Assembly (NCBI RefSeq): GCF_014850955.1
Contig: NZ_JACXSS010000001.1
Span: forward strand, 930,001 to 994,000
DNA from: Methylomonas albis
GTDB lineage: Bacteria > Pseudomonadota > Gammaproteobacteria > Methylococcales > Methylomonadaceae
Reading direction: 5' to 3'
Length of the DNA: 64,000 nt
Shown here piece by piece: positions 49,689 to 58,772 of this stretch. The notes beneath the pieces are model-generated. The model searched no databases. It saw only the letters and a list, made by a program, of their open reading frames with translations, and had not been told where the DNA came from. Positions within the stretch are counted from its first letter, which is position 1, and every line of letters begins with the position of its first letter. The position numbers were made by a program, and so were the translations under genes.

Positions 49689-52600
49689 ATGACTATCATC
49701 GTAAAGTCGGGATCTTACTCGCATGACACCTTAGTTATGAATCAGCAAACGTTAGAGCGTTGCGATTCCGGACGGCGCTCATTTAGGCGCTTGATTGGTT
49801 TCATTGCTTTGTCACTAGCACTGGGAATCATACTCCAATTTCCAGCGCCAGTATTTGCTGTGCAACCTGCAAATTGTGAATTGCCCGATGGAGATATTGA
49901 TGGTGACGAATGTATCACCCAAAATCCCTCAAAGAATAACGGTGGAAATAACAGTTGCGACACCAGCTGTACGCCTAAACTGACTGCTGAGCCCATCAAC
50001 GTTGCCACTGGCAATAAATATGAAGACGAGGTCGATTATTTAAGCGGCGGACCTTCGCCTCTTGCATTAAGGCGCAGTTATAACAGCTTTGATAACGCCG
50101 TTACTAGCTTTGGCATCGGTTGGCGAGGCGATTACAACCGTTCGATCTCCGGGACTTCCTTTACCGTCGATGTCACTCGCAATGACGGAAAAGTATTGAC
50201 CTTTATTCTGGCCGGTTCTGCATGGGTATCTGATAGCGACGTCAATGCCAAACTGGTTAAGCTAGCAACTGGCTGGCAATACACCACCGGACTGGATGGA
50301 GTCGAAATCTATAACGCCAGCGGAAAGCTGATTAGCATTACTGATCGCAAAGGGTTAACACAAACCCTTACTTACGACTCCCAAGGTCGGTTAAGCACGG
50401 TCACCAATCCCTTTGGCAGAAGTCTAACGTTCGCTTACAGCGGCACAGATACTCGCGTGTCATCCGTCAAGGTCCCGAATGGCGGAGTCTACGCTTATAG
50501 CTACGACAGCAAAAACAATTTATCGACCGTCACCTATCCCGACAACACCCAACGTAAATACCTTTACGAAAACCCCTCATATCCGCATGCGCTCACCGGT
50601 ATCATTGATGAAAAAGGCGTTCGTTACGCTACCGACGCTTACGATAGTCAGGGCAGGGATGTCTCCAACGAACTGGCTGGTGGTGTTAATAAATACACCC
50701 TGGATTATAACTTTCTAACCTACGGCTATGTACCGGTTAAAGATGCGCTCGGTGTGACTCGCACGTCGACTTTCACTAATGTCAATGATGTGGCGTTGGA
50801 AACATTGATGACCCAAAGCTGCCCTAGTTGCCCGGTCGGATACGCCCGCACCAAGACCACAACCAGTTACGACGCGAATGGCAACATCATTAGCCAAACT
50901 GATTTCAACGCAAACACCACCAATTACAGTTACGACACCACCCGCAATCTTGAAATCTCCCGTACCGAAGCGGCAGGCAAACCTCAGGCCCGAACCATAA
51001 CAACCACCTGGCATTCTACATTTAGGCTTCCGACCAAGATCGTCGAACCCAATCGTGTTATGGCATTCAGCTACGACGCCAAAGGGAATCTGTTACAAAA
51101 AACCATTACTGCCGGCGCGCAAACTAAGTCCTGGACCTTTACCTATAACGCTAACGGCCAACCGCTTACCATCGACGGTCCGCGTACCGATGTTAGCGAC
51201 TTCACCCGTTTTAGCTATGACGCCCAAGGCAATCTCACCACCATTACCGATGCACTGAGTCACGTTACTACGATTGCTAGCTACAATGCCGATGGCCAAC
51301 CGTTATCGATTAAAGACCCCAATGGACTGGTAACCAGCTTCCAATACGACCCGCGTGGTAGGCTCCTGGCTTCAACCGTAGGCACTGAAACCACCCAGTA
51401 CAGCTACGATGTCGCCGGTCAATTGATCAAACTCACCCTGCCGGACGCCACTTATCTTGCCTACAGTTATGATGATGCCCATCGACTAATCAGCATCGCT
51501 GATTCTCAAGGTAATCATATCGATTACGCCTTGGATAAGATGGGCAATAAGCTTAAAACGACCGTCAACGATCCAAGTAATACCTTAACAAGCACTCGCA
51601 CACAGGTATTTGACGGGCTTAGCCGCTTGGCAAAATCGATAGGCGCTCAGAATCAGGTCACGCAATTTGGTTATGACCCCAATGGCAATACCACTAGCCT
51701 CACCGACCCGCTGAACAACAAAACCGCTCTGGCTTATGATTCGCTAAACCGTTTGATTAGCAGCGTCGATCCACTTGGCAAAACAACGAACAGCAACTAC
51801 GACAGTAATGACAATCTGCTTGCGGTAACCGATCCACTGACTCACCAAACCGGCTACGGCTACGACGGTTTCGGTCAACGCTTGACGATTGATAGCCCCG
51901 ATACCGGGCATGGTCAAGTTAGCTACGATGATGCGGGTAACCCCATCAGCGTCGTCGATGCTCGCGGGCAAACAGTCAGTTACAGCTACGATGCACTCAA
52001 CCGCATCATTCAAATCCGCTATGCCAGTAAACCGCCCATTAATTTTGCCTACGATCAAGGTGCCAACGGTTTGGGTCATCTGACCCAAATGACTGAAGGC
52101 GCAGGGAGTACGGTGACCAATTGGGCCTACGATGCTCGCGGTCGGGTCACCAGCAAAACCTTCAAAAGCGGCTCATTGAAATTAGTGACAAGTTATGGCT
52201 ATGGTAGTGATGGCCGACTGGTATCACTGGCTTATCCTTCCGGCCAAACCCTGCACGTCAGTTACAACAGCAACGGCCAAGTCGCTACATTGGATAGCAA
52301 CGGTACGCCAATACTGAGTGACATTCACTATCAACCTTTTGGTGGTGCCTCTGACTGGACCTTCGGCAATGGTGTTAAAACCACCCGTAGTTTTGACCTG
52401 GATGGCCGTTTGCTTGCCTACGATCTGGGTGACCGGTCGCGGCAACTTACCTATGATGCGGCTGGACGCATAACAGGCTATACCGATACCGACCTCAACC
52501 ATGATCAAAGCTTTAGCTATGACGAACTGGGACGCTTAACCAATTTTTCAGATCCGGCTAGCCAAATCAGCTACAGCTACGATGCCAACGGCAATCGTCT

Positions 52601-53933
52601 GCAGCAATCGGATAGCACGCTGATCAAAAACTTCAGTCTGGATACCGCCAGCAACCGGTTGTTAGGGATTACCGATAACACAAACCAAATTCTGAAAAAT
52701 TATAGCTACGATGCCGCCGGTCATATCACCGCCGATGGTTATAACAGCTTTACCTACGATGGTAGGGGCCGTCTAGTTCAAGCGGCCAATGTTGGCATCG
52801 GCGTCGAACAATACCTGATTAATGGCCTGGGGCAGCGTGTCGCCAAAGTCTATGGCGGCGCTCCGGATTTAGCCGGCGATGCGGACCAGGACGGCAGCCT
52901 CACTACCACGGATTTACGTCTGATCGTCTTGATGACCCAAGGGGCGGTGCCAGTCAATCTAGCAGCCGATTGCAGCCATGATGGCAAAGTCACTGCGGCC
53001 GACGCCAGCTGCACCCAGGCCAAAATCATTGATATGCGCACCAATCCCGGCAAATACGTGCAAGCCGGTACTTATTTTGTTTATGACGGCGCGGGGCATG
53101 TGCTCGGCGAATACACGCAAACCGGTGCACCGATTCAGGAAACAATTTGGCTAGGCAACATGCCAGTCGCGGTCAGCAAAGGTAGTAATCAGTACTTTGT
53201 TTACGCCGATCACCTGAACGCGCCACGGGCCATCAGCGATAATACCGGCAAAGTCATTTGGCGTTGGGATAGCGAGGCCTTCGGCACGACAGCGGCCAAC
53301 GAAGACCCGGATGGCGACAGCAATATCTTTACCTATAATTTGCGCTTCCCTGGTCAGTATTACGATAAAAGTACCGGATTGCATTACAACGGATTCAGGG
53401 ATTACAACCCAGCTATAGGCCGATATATCGAGAGTGATCCGATTGGATTGGCGGGGGGCGTTAATTCATACGCCTACGCTTACGGGAATCCTTTAACTTA
53501 CGATGATTTCTTCGGATTATGCGATGTAGAGCGTTGCAATCAACTTAGAAAAAAAATCTTTGAAAAGAACGCTAAGTTACTGAATGAGTTGCGGAAATAC
53601 GATCCTATTGCCGACGGCAAAGGCGGATTTTCATTTCCTGGCGGATTTACCAAACCAGGAGGCCATTACAAGGAGATTAATGATTTAAAGCGCGGCATCA
53701 CTAATGATACAACAGAGTACAGAAAGTTGGGTTGCGATGATGATGAGGGTAATGGGGGTACTGGCTCCATTCCAAGGAGTATTTTTGATACAGTAAATAG
53801 ACCGGTTCCAGAGCCTGTGTACCCTGAGAGCACTTCACCTAGTGTAATTTTACCTAATCCACCATCACCATCCCAAATTGCGCCATGGATACTAATCCCG
53901 ATAATAATTATACTTTCTCCAGTAGGCGCATGA
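49689..53933 (+). CDS. Secreted RHS/YD-repeat protein with dockerin-like insert and variable C-terminal tip
   Basis: 1,414 residues. The start follows AGGAAGG. The signal segment is residues 30-57, then a DUF6531-like region (VATGNKYEDEVDYLSGG), then many YD repeats (Y-D-x-x-G-x-L/N-x-x-x-x-D) up to about residue 1050. Residues about 1060-1117 are dockerin-like, with two calcium-loop patterns (DADQDGSLTTTDLRLI and DCSHDGKVTAADASC). Next come the RHS core (GLHYNGFRDYNPAIGRYIES, then DPIGLAGGVNSYAYAYGNPL) and a unique tip of about 137 residues: charged, Pro-rich, ending in a hydrophobic helix. Such tips are usually toxins; this one shows no motif I recognise. An ankyrin-repeat protein follows. 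Confidence 0.9.
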   Translation: MTIIVKSGSYSHDTLVMNQQTLERCDSGRRSFRRLIGFIALSLALGIILQFPAPVFAVQPANCELPDGDIDGDECITQNPSKNNGGNNSCDTSCTPKLTAEPINVATGNKYEDEVDYLSGGPSPLALRRSYNSFDNAVTSFGIGWRGDYNRSISGTSFTVDVTRNDGKVLTFILAGSAWVSDSDVNAKLVKLATGWQYTTGLDGVEIYNASGKLISITDRKGLTQTLTYDSQGRLSTVTNPFGRSLTFAYSGTDTRVSSVKVPNGGVYAYSYDSKNNLSTVTYPDNTQRKYLYENPSYPHALTGIIDEKGVRYATDAYDSQGRDVSNELAGGVNKYTLDYNFLTYGYVPVKDALGVTRTSTFTNVNDVALETLMTQSCPSCPVGYARTKTTTSYDANGNIISQTDFNANTTNYSYDTTRNLEISRTEAAGKPQARTITTTWHSTFRLPTKIVEPNRVMAFSYDAKGNLLQKTITAGAQTKSWTFTYNANGQPLTIDGPRTDVSDFTRFSYDAQGNLTTITDALSHVTTIASYNADGQPLSIKDPNGLVTSFQYDPRGRLLASTVGTETTQYSYDVAGQLIKLTLPDATYLAYSYDDAHRLISIADSQGNHIDYALDKMGNKLKTTVNDPSNTLTSTRTQVFDGLSRLAKSIGAQNQVTQFGYDPNGNTTSLTDPLNNKTALAYDSLNRLISSVDPLGKTTNSNYDSNDNLLAVTDPLTHQTGYGYDGFGQRLTIDSPDTGHGQVSYDDAGNPISVVDARGQTVSYSYDALNRIIQIRYASKPPINFAYDQGANGLGHLTQMTEGAGSTVTNWAYDARGRVTSKTFKSGSLKLVTSYGYGSDGRLVSLAYPSGQTLHVSYNSNGQVATLDSNGTPILSDIHYQPFGGASDWTFGNGVKTTRSFDLDGRLLAYDLGDRSRQLTYDAAGRITGYTDTDLNHDQSFSYDELGRLTNFSDPASQISYSYDANGNRLQQSDSTLIKNFSLDTASNRLLGITDNTNQILKNYSYDAAGHITADGYNSFTYDGRGRLVQAANVGIGVEQYLINGLGQRVAKVYGGAPDLAGDADQDGSLTTTDLRLIVLMTQGAVPVNLAADCSHDGKVTAADASCTQAKIIDMRTNPGKYVQAGTYFVYDGAGHVLGEYTQTGAPIQETIWLGNMPVAVSKGSNQYFVYADHLNAPRAISDNTGKVIWRWDSEAFGTTAANEDPDGDSNIFTYNLRFPGQYYDKSTGLHYNGFRDYNPAIGRYIESDPIGLAGGVNSYAYAYGNPLTYDDFFGLCDVERCNQLRKKIFEKNAKLLNELRKYDPIADGKGGFSFPGGFTKPGGHYKEINDLKRGITNDTTEYRKLGCDDDEGNGGTGSIPRSIFDTVNRPVPEPVYPESTSPSVILPNPPSPSQIAPWILIPIIIILSPVGA

Positions 53934-54156
53934 TCGTTAAATGCATTAAGAGAAATATCAATACACGCTTAATGGGAGTATGTTTGATATGCTTATATAT
54001 TTAAATATTCACCTGAATCCGTGGATTAATTTTTAAGTCATTGAAAATAATTTACTTTTCTGTCGACTTGGATAGAATTATGAAAACCGTATTTTGTCTT
54101 TTTTTTCAATGTTGCGGCGGTTTTTGCCGCTGAAGTTACGGATTCAGAATTTATTT

Positions 54157-54753
54157 ATGAGTATGTCAGATTTAGCTAGGTTATTAATCGATTCCATTCA
54201 GAATTTTGATGTTCAAAAAACATCTCAATTGCTATCTGATGCTGCTAGTCCGAATCTGAAGATATCAGGAAAAAGTGCTCTTTATTGGGCTTGCATAACA
54301 GAAAATATTGAGGCTGTTAAATTATTAATTCAGCATGGTGCTGCCATCGATTTAATAAATTTTGACGACAGTGATGAAAACATAGGTACTGCACTTTTAA
54401 TGGCATGCTATATCGGCAATAAACCAATTGTCGAATTTCTTTTATCGAGCGGAGCAAACCCAAATAGCAAAGACCAAGTTGGGCAAACGCCAATTATGGC
54501 TTCAGCCAAAGGTGGTCACTTAGAGATTGTTAGAGATTTAGTTGTCGCTGGTGCGCGAGTTGATTCCAAAGATATAAATGGAATGACAGCATTACACTGG
54601 GCTTGTACCGGAGGAGATTTTGAGGATATATGTACCTACCTTGTATCTAAGGGGCTAAATGTATACGAACAAAACAACAATGGTGAAACAGCTAAAGATT
54701 ATTGCAAGTTGCTAAAGAGGTCTCGTACTCTTCTCTGCTTATGGAATGAGTAA
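54157..54753 (+). CDS. Ankyrin-repeat protein, putative immunity protein
   Basis: About 198 residues from the ATG at 54157 (MSMSDLARLLIDS); in-frame starts at 54094 (TTG) and 54109 would lengthen it, and none has a strong ribosome site. Four to five ankyrin repeats are visible: KSALYWACITENIEAVKLLI, GTALLMACYIGNKPIVEFLL, QTPIMASAKGGHLEIVRDLV and MTALHWACTGG. Ankyrin proteins are frequent immunity partners of polymorphic RHS toxins, and this one begins about 220 bases after the RHS stop. Cytoplasmic, as no signal is seen. Immunity role is an inference from position. Confidence 0.75.
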   Translation: MSMSDLARLLIDSIQNFDVQKTSQLLSDAASPNLKISGKSALYWACITENIEAVKLLIQHGAAIDLINFDDSDENIGTALLMACYIGNKPIVEFLLSSGANPNSKDQVGQTPIMASAKGGHLEIVRDLVVAGARVDSKDINGMTALHWACTGGDFEDICTYLVSKGLNVYEQNNNGETAKDYCKLLKRSRTLLCLWNE

Positions 54754-55406
54754 TACCTAATAGGTTGGTGAGAAGCTCTTTTTTTGAGACTAATTGGAGC
54801 CGTATTTAGTGGTTGAATATAAGTTTTGGTGCTAAATAGAGCTATTCCCTGTTGAGCGGAACGGGTTTTGTGAACTCGTCCCAAACGCTTCAAGAAACTC
54901 TGGAAAAAGACAAACATTATTAGCGGATAAAATATTCGCCGAGCTTTTATCCCGAACCAATCGGCGTTTTTTTCAGTGAGGTACGATATATGTGCTCTGT
55001 CTTTTAGAATGAAATATCTTTGTATAGTCAATTTTACGTTATAAACCTCCGATCTGTTTTTACCGTAAACAACACCTATATGATTTAAGAAAAATGTTAT
55101 TTTTTAAGTTATCCCCATACGCGAGCTTAAAACAAAGCAGGTGTCTCGAATGGTGTTAATTTAGCTCTAACATTCCTGATTACCCATATAGCCGCTATCC
55201 CGAACGGCTCCCATGCCATCTAAACCTGCCGCTCAAATAAGGATTTACGCTGACCGCTATGCCGACACTGTGAGTTCAAATTCCGGGCACTAAAAAGCCG
55301 CCGGCCTAATCGGGCGCGGCGGCTGAGTGCCTAAAGTTGAGTTAGAAAAATTCTGCTGGAAAATTTTGACGCTCTATCCAGGTGATATCCGACGTCAATT
55401 TCTCTT
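54754..55406. other. Intergenic region
   Basis: About 650 bases with no supported gene. A terminator hairpin for the minus-strand gene lies at 55297-55323. The remainder is unrecognised. Confidence 0.45.
55297..55323 (-). terminator. Terminator of minus-strand secreted protein gene
   Basis: GCCGCCG (55297-55303) pairs with CGGCGGC (55317-55323). On the minus strand it is followed by five Ts (complement of 55292-55296). Confidence 0.65.
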
Positions 55407-55880
55407 TCAGAAGTTCACGACACTAGCGTTACCAACAAGTTTGGTAAATTTATAAGTATCCAGCTGTCCACGGTTCAGGTCTGGAATAATTGAGAATTTA
55501 TGCCGAGTACTGATGCCTTGCGTCTGGATGCTGGCCTCTAGCGTCGAGTCCAGGTTGATGTGCGGAATTAGAACCGTAAAGGAGGTTGATCCGGTATCGA
55601 CGGTCATAAGAATCGTCACACTCACAAGCGTTCCATCTTCCGTTCCGACCGTTCTAATTTGATCGCCGCTGAAGTTTAGGGTATGAGTCCCATCCTGATA
55701 TGTGAAGTGCGGTTTACCATCGAACCCCGTTGTCGAATAGGTAACTTTCAGATTGCCGCCATGCAATACATATTGATTCGGTAGGGGCGTTGTAAATGGA
55801 TCGGCCATAACCAGCGATGTAGTAGCGATAAAGGCTGAAAAAATTAGAACTAGGCTTTTAAATATGGAATTAAACATCAT
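55407..55880 (-). CDS. Secreted hypothetical protein
   Basis: 157 residues with a signal peptide (SLVLIFSAFIATTSLVMA-DP). The mature part appears all-beta: LHGGNLKVTYSTTGFDGKPH, TLNFSGDQIRTV and TSFTVLIPHINLD. No cysteines and no metal motif. AGGAGA (55885-55890 region, minus strand) precedes the start. Family not recognised; a periplasmic or surface protein by its signal. Confidence 0.65.
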   Translation of the reverse strand: MMFNSIFKSLVLIFSAFIATTSLVMADPFTTPLPNQYVLHGGNLKVTYSTTGFDGKPHFTYQDGTHTLNFSGDQIRTVGTEDGTLVSVTILMTVDTGSTSFTVLIPHINLDSTLEASIQTQGISTRHKFSIIPDLNRGQLDTYKFTKLVGNASVVNF

Positions 55881-56349
55881 CTTTCTCCTAAAATTACAGA
55901 ATATGTGGGTGCGTTTAACTGAAGGTTTATCTGGTGGTACACATAAATTAGTAAAGATGTAGACAGGTTAGAGTCATGACTTGAAAATACCTATCAAATA
56001 GTTCACAAGAAGATGGTGAGCTATTACCGACTTTGCTTTTTTTAGAGCTGCGCATTTCACCCTAATCCGGTTGGCTTACGTTGAACAGTTGCGTATTCCG
56101 ACCAAAATCAGCCAGCCATTCCGATTGAAAACCGCCACCAGTTCCGATGCAAACCAAGCCATCAATTCCGATATGATTACGCCAGTGTTGAATTGTCACA
56201 ATCGACCCTTTGCTGACAATTACCACATTAGTTTGAATGACTGTTATTTGCTCGTCATCAGCCAATATTTTCTTGAGGGGAGCTAGGTTTCATGGTAGAT
56301 GTACGACAAATAATTTTCCTTGCTAATGCGGACACTGGAGAACATTTCA
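55881..56349. other. Intergenic region with repeat family A copy
   Basis: The first part must contain the promoter of the minus-strand secreted protein. 56090-56210 is a copy of dispersed repeat family A. No gene supported. Confidence 0.45.
56090..56210 (+). repeat. Dispersed repeat family A, copy 2
   Basis: AAATCAGCCAGCCATTCCG through TTGAATTGTCACAATCGACC follows the same order as the reverse complement of 58928-59050 and the 3' part of 39291-39375. More diverged in the centre. Confidence 0.6.
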
Positions 56350-56895
56350 ATGACTACAATGTGGTATTTATTATGGGTAATAGGTGGTTTTATAATTCTT
56401 CCGATAATTTACTTCAGCACCCGCAACGCCTATTTTAAAGTTGATCCTGCTGAGTTTGTAGAGGCTCCCACTAAATTTGAAAGTATCTATGAGACTTGGT
56501 GGAAAGCAAGGACTAGCTTTATTGGAAGCATTACTGCTATTTACTATGCTTGCTATGTTATTGCTTCGCTTCTAGTGGGAGATATGGGTCGTATAGAAGC
56601 CGCAATTCACCTTGCTGTCTGGACAATAGCGCCCCCGCTTTGGTTTTCATATGAACGATATTTTTTCTTTGACCAAGTCGATGATTCGACCAAGGTCGTA
56701 GCACTTAAAGAAGGACAAGATTATGCCTCTAAGTTTTGGGCGGCAATTTTAGCGGTAATATTGGCTTTTCAGCTAGGTGAAATCATAAAAAGTAAGCCAA
56801 GTGAAGCCTCAGCCTCTAAACAGGAAGTACAGACAGAAGCGAAACAACACTCAGAATCAACGGGGTCAGATCTGGCAATCAAGCCTCCAAAATAA
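56350..56895 (+). CDS. Hypothetical membrane protein
   Basis: About 181 residues from ATG 56350 (MTTMWYLLWV), chosen because it opens with a membrane helix and GGAG lies 11 bases upstream; TTG 56320 would add ten residues. Hydrophobic segments: YLLWVIGGFIILPIIYF, FIGSITAIYYACYVIASLLV, AAIHLAVWTIAPPLWFSY and FWAAILAVILAFQLG, then a polar tail of about 30 residues. Family not recognised. Confidence 0.6.
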   Translation: MTTMWYLLWVIGGFIILPIIYFSTRNAYFKVDPAEFVEAPTKFESIYETWWKARTSFIGSITAIYYACYVIASLLVGDMGRIEAAIHLAVWTIAPPLWFSYERYFFFDQVDDSTKVVALKEGQDYASKFWAAILAVILAFQLGEIIKSKPSEASASKQEVQTEAKQHSESTGSDLAIKPPK

Positions 56896-57190
56896 ACTGA
56901 CAGACTGGTATTCATTCAAGTATTGACAATCAAGACAATAACTCGGCGATCTGGAGTTGGCCGAATTTGCTCAGCCAGGATTGAAGGAGCAAAACCGACC
57001 CGTTGCAGACTATCGCCTTGTCTGATTCAATGACAGCGATTTGATTGTGACCAGTCATAGATGTCTGTCGCCGATGATATACAGAAAGGAAACTTAAATT
57101 CAGATCAATAAATTATCGTATCGAAAATTCTTTTCAGGTAAATATACGGTTAACAGCTTAATAACTTGTTAGTTTTGCACTGGATTTAAA
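56896..57190. other. Intergenic region with degenerate repeat debris
   Basis: 295 bases. 56945-57060 resembles the degenerate repeats seen elsewhere in the element. No gene or attC-like site identified here. Confidence 0.4.
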
Positions 57191-58036
57191 ATGAAGGGAC
57201 GTATAACAGACATATTCCTCAGGCGCTTGGATTCCTACATCAACCCAAAAATTGAGAACCGGGTTATTTATGGTGCGTTAGTATCTGGTGTCAGTTTAAT
57301 ATTGGCCCCAAAGCTACTAGTTCTTTTGGACAGCATTTCCCTCAGGTCAGAAAATTATGAAATAAATATAAAAAATAACCAGTTCGATGATATTGGGATT
57401 TTCTTTGGTTTCATACTTATTTTAATATCGTCATTGACACTTTACATCTTTAAAATACACAAGCGGCCGGAATTTGTTATAGAGAGTGATTCGCCATCGG
57501 CAAAACTGTGGGAAAAATATGGTTACTCTTTTCAGAGCAAAACGCTTATAAACCCTTTGCTACTCAAAGATTTGGTTGGTTGGATTTCTGATAGCGGAAG
57601 GCAAATAGTTTCAATCGATATATCGGGGTCAAATTCCAGTAATAGGTATTTTGGTGAGGTCTTAGTGCGGGAATTTGAAGGAAAAAGGTTTGTGGAAGTG
57701 CAGGAAGAGGAAACCAGGGAGGTGTTTGGTTATGAGTATCTCGGCACATCGGAATCTGGTATTCATGTGGTTCATGCTTATGACCAAACGAGTGGTTCTG
57801 CTACATTTCATTGGGTATTGTTACTACAGATCGAAGAAAGCAGTATTCTTGAATATGAAGATAGTAACCCAAAAAAAGAGAGAATACCGGTACTAAAGCT
57901 GGTTGGCAGACTTGGCCTTGGAGACCGGTATAGCGGAAATGTCTCGATGGAGCGCGGCGTCATACGCATAAGCAAAGACGACAGCCATCTGCCAGATCAC
58001 GTGATTAATTCAAGTAAAAATATTGTAGTAAAATGA
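57191..58036 (+). CDS. Hypothetical membrane protein, possible integron-cassette gene
   Basis: 281 residues with two membrane helices near the N-terminus (VIYGALVSGVSLILAPKLLVLL and GIFFGFILILISSLTLYIF), then a soluble beta-rich domain with no recognised motif. Eight bases after its stop begins an attC-like sequence (58044-58124), the position expected for a cassette gene. AT-rich codon use unlike the chromosomal genes supports acquisition. Function unknown. Confidence 0.6.
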   Translation: MKGRITDIFLRRLDSYINPKIENRVIYGALVSGVSLILAPKLLVLLDSISLRSENYEINIKNNQFDDIGIFFGFILILISSLTLYIFKIHKRPEFVIESDSPSAKLWEKYGYSFQSKTLINPLLLKDLVGWISDSGRQIVSIDISGSNSSNRYFGEVLVREFEGKRFVEVQEEETREVFGYEYLGTSESGIHVVHAYDQTSGSATFHWVLLLQIEESSILEYEDSNPKKERIPVLKLVGRLGLGDRYSGNVSMERGVIRISKDDSHLPDHVINSSKNIVVK

Positions 58037-58043
58037 ACGCCAA

Positions 58044-58124
58044 AACTAACAAGCGGTTCAAACTCGCACACTTCGTGCGCTGGACTCGCTGCTGCGTAGC
58101 TCGCCGTTTAGCCGAGCGCTAGGA
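58044..58124 (+). repeat. attC-like integron recombination site 1
   Basis: Starts AACTAACAAGCGGTTCAA and ends GCCGAGCGCTAGGA, with internal self-complementary stretches around CGCACACTTCGTGCG. Simple inverted ends (CTAAC/GCTAG) and the AACAAGCGGTTCAA core are like attC sites of chromosomal integrons. The right consensus (GTTRRRY) is off at two positions. Confidence 0.55.
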
Positions 58125-58144
58125 ATCAACAAGAGCCACTCTCA

Positions 58145-58711
58145 ATGCCAGTATCTGCTCCGCACAACAATGAAGTCTTCCGCCTATACAAAGCAAATTC
58201 ACCATTTGGCGGTCAGCAGTGCTTTGCTGACTACGTGAACCAGTGCCTACGGGAAGGCACCGCGCTCAATGAGCCTTGGTACAGTGCTGCTTCTGAACTA
58301 ACTGAGCTAATTAATCAATCAACATTAAGTCAAGCAGCGGTCTTGTACCGGGCCACGATTGATGCTTATATCAGTCCATACTTAGTGGGCAATGAAATCG
58401 CATACCCAGCGTTTATGTCAACAACGACAGAAGAAGCTTCGGTCCAGAGACACTTTGCGACCTCCTTCCGAAATCTTCCAGCGGCACTATTAAAAATCGA
58501 ATGCCCGCCTAATTTGCCAGCACTGGACATGGAGACTGATTCCTCCTTTGGCGGCTTCGAGCACGAAATTCTCTTGCCACACGGCTCGCGGTTTGAGGTC
58601 GTTAGCATCGAAGAGGTGACCGACAGAAGTTTGATGGCAAGCATAGTCTCGCCAACCTATGTGGATGCATACTCATCGCTTAAAGTCTACGAGTTGAGGT
58701 ACAAATGTTGA
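58145..58711 (+). CDS. ADP-ribosyltransferase-fold protein (R-S-E class)
   Basis: 188 residues with the three signatures of arginine-type mono-ADP-ribosyltransferases in order: Arg69 in VLYRATI, the S-T-T motif at residues 92-94 (FMSTTTEEASV) and ExE at Glu139/Glu141 (FEHEILLPHGSRFEV). The last resembles VIP2/C3-type exoenzymes closely. No signal peptide or delivery domain, so it either acts inside the cell or needs unseen delivery. It is bracketed by attC-like sites, so it is probably an integron-cassette gene. Target unknown; a defence or toxin role is an inference. Confidence 0.8.
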   Translation: MPVSAPHNNEVFRLYKANSPFGGQQCFADYVNQCLREGTALNEPWYSAASELTELINQSTLSQAAVLYRATIDAYISPYLVGNEIAYPAFMSTTTEEASVQRHFATSFRNLPAALLKIECPPNLPALDMETDSSFGGFEHEILLPHGSRFEVVSIEEVTDRSLMASIVSPTYVDAYSSLKVYELRYKC

Positions 58712-58712
58712 T

Positions 58713-58772
58713 GCCTAACCTGCGCCCAAGTGGGACTCCGCAAAAGCTTCGCCCCTTATCTCCACGTTAAAC
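58713..58772 (+). repeat. attC-like integron recombination site 2
   Basis: GCCTAAC (58713-58719) matches the left attC consensus RYYYAAC, and GTTAAAC (58766-58772) matches the right consensus GTTRRRY. It begins 1 base after the ADP-ribosyltransferase stop, the normal arrangement in a cassette. Central CGCC/GGGA-type segments are self-complementary but imperfect. Confidence 0.55.

Noticed and set aside
49689..53933. T6SS- or Tc-type RHS effector
   Set aside because: The protein has its own signal sequence, and no VgrG, Hcp, PAAR or Tc components are nearby; Sec-type export is more likely.
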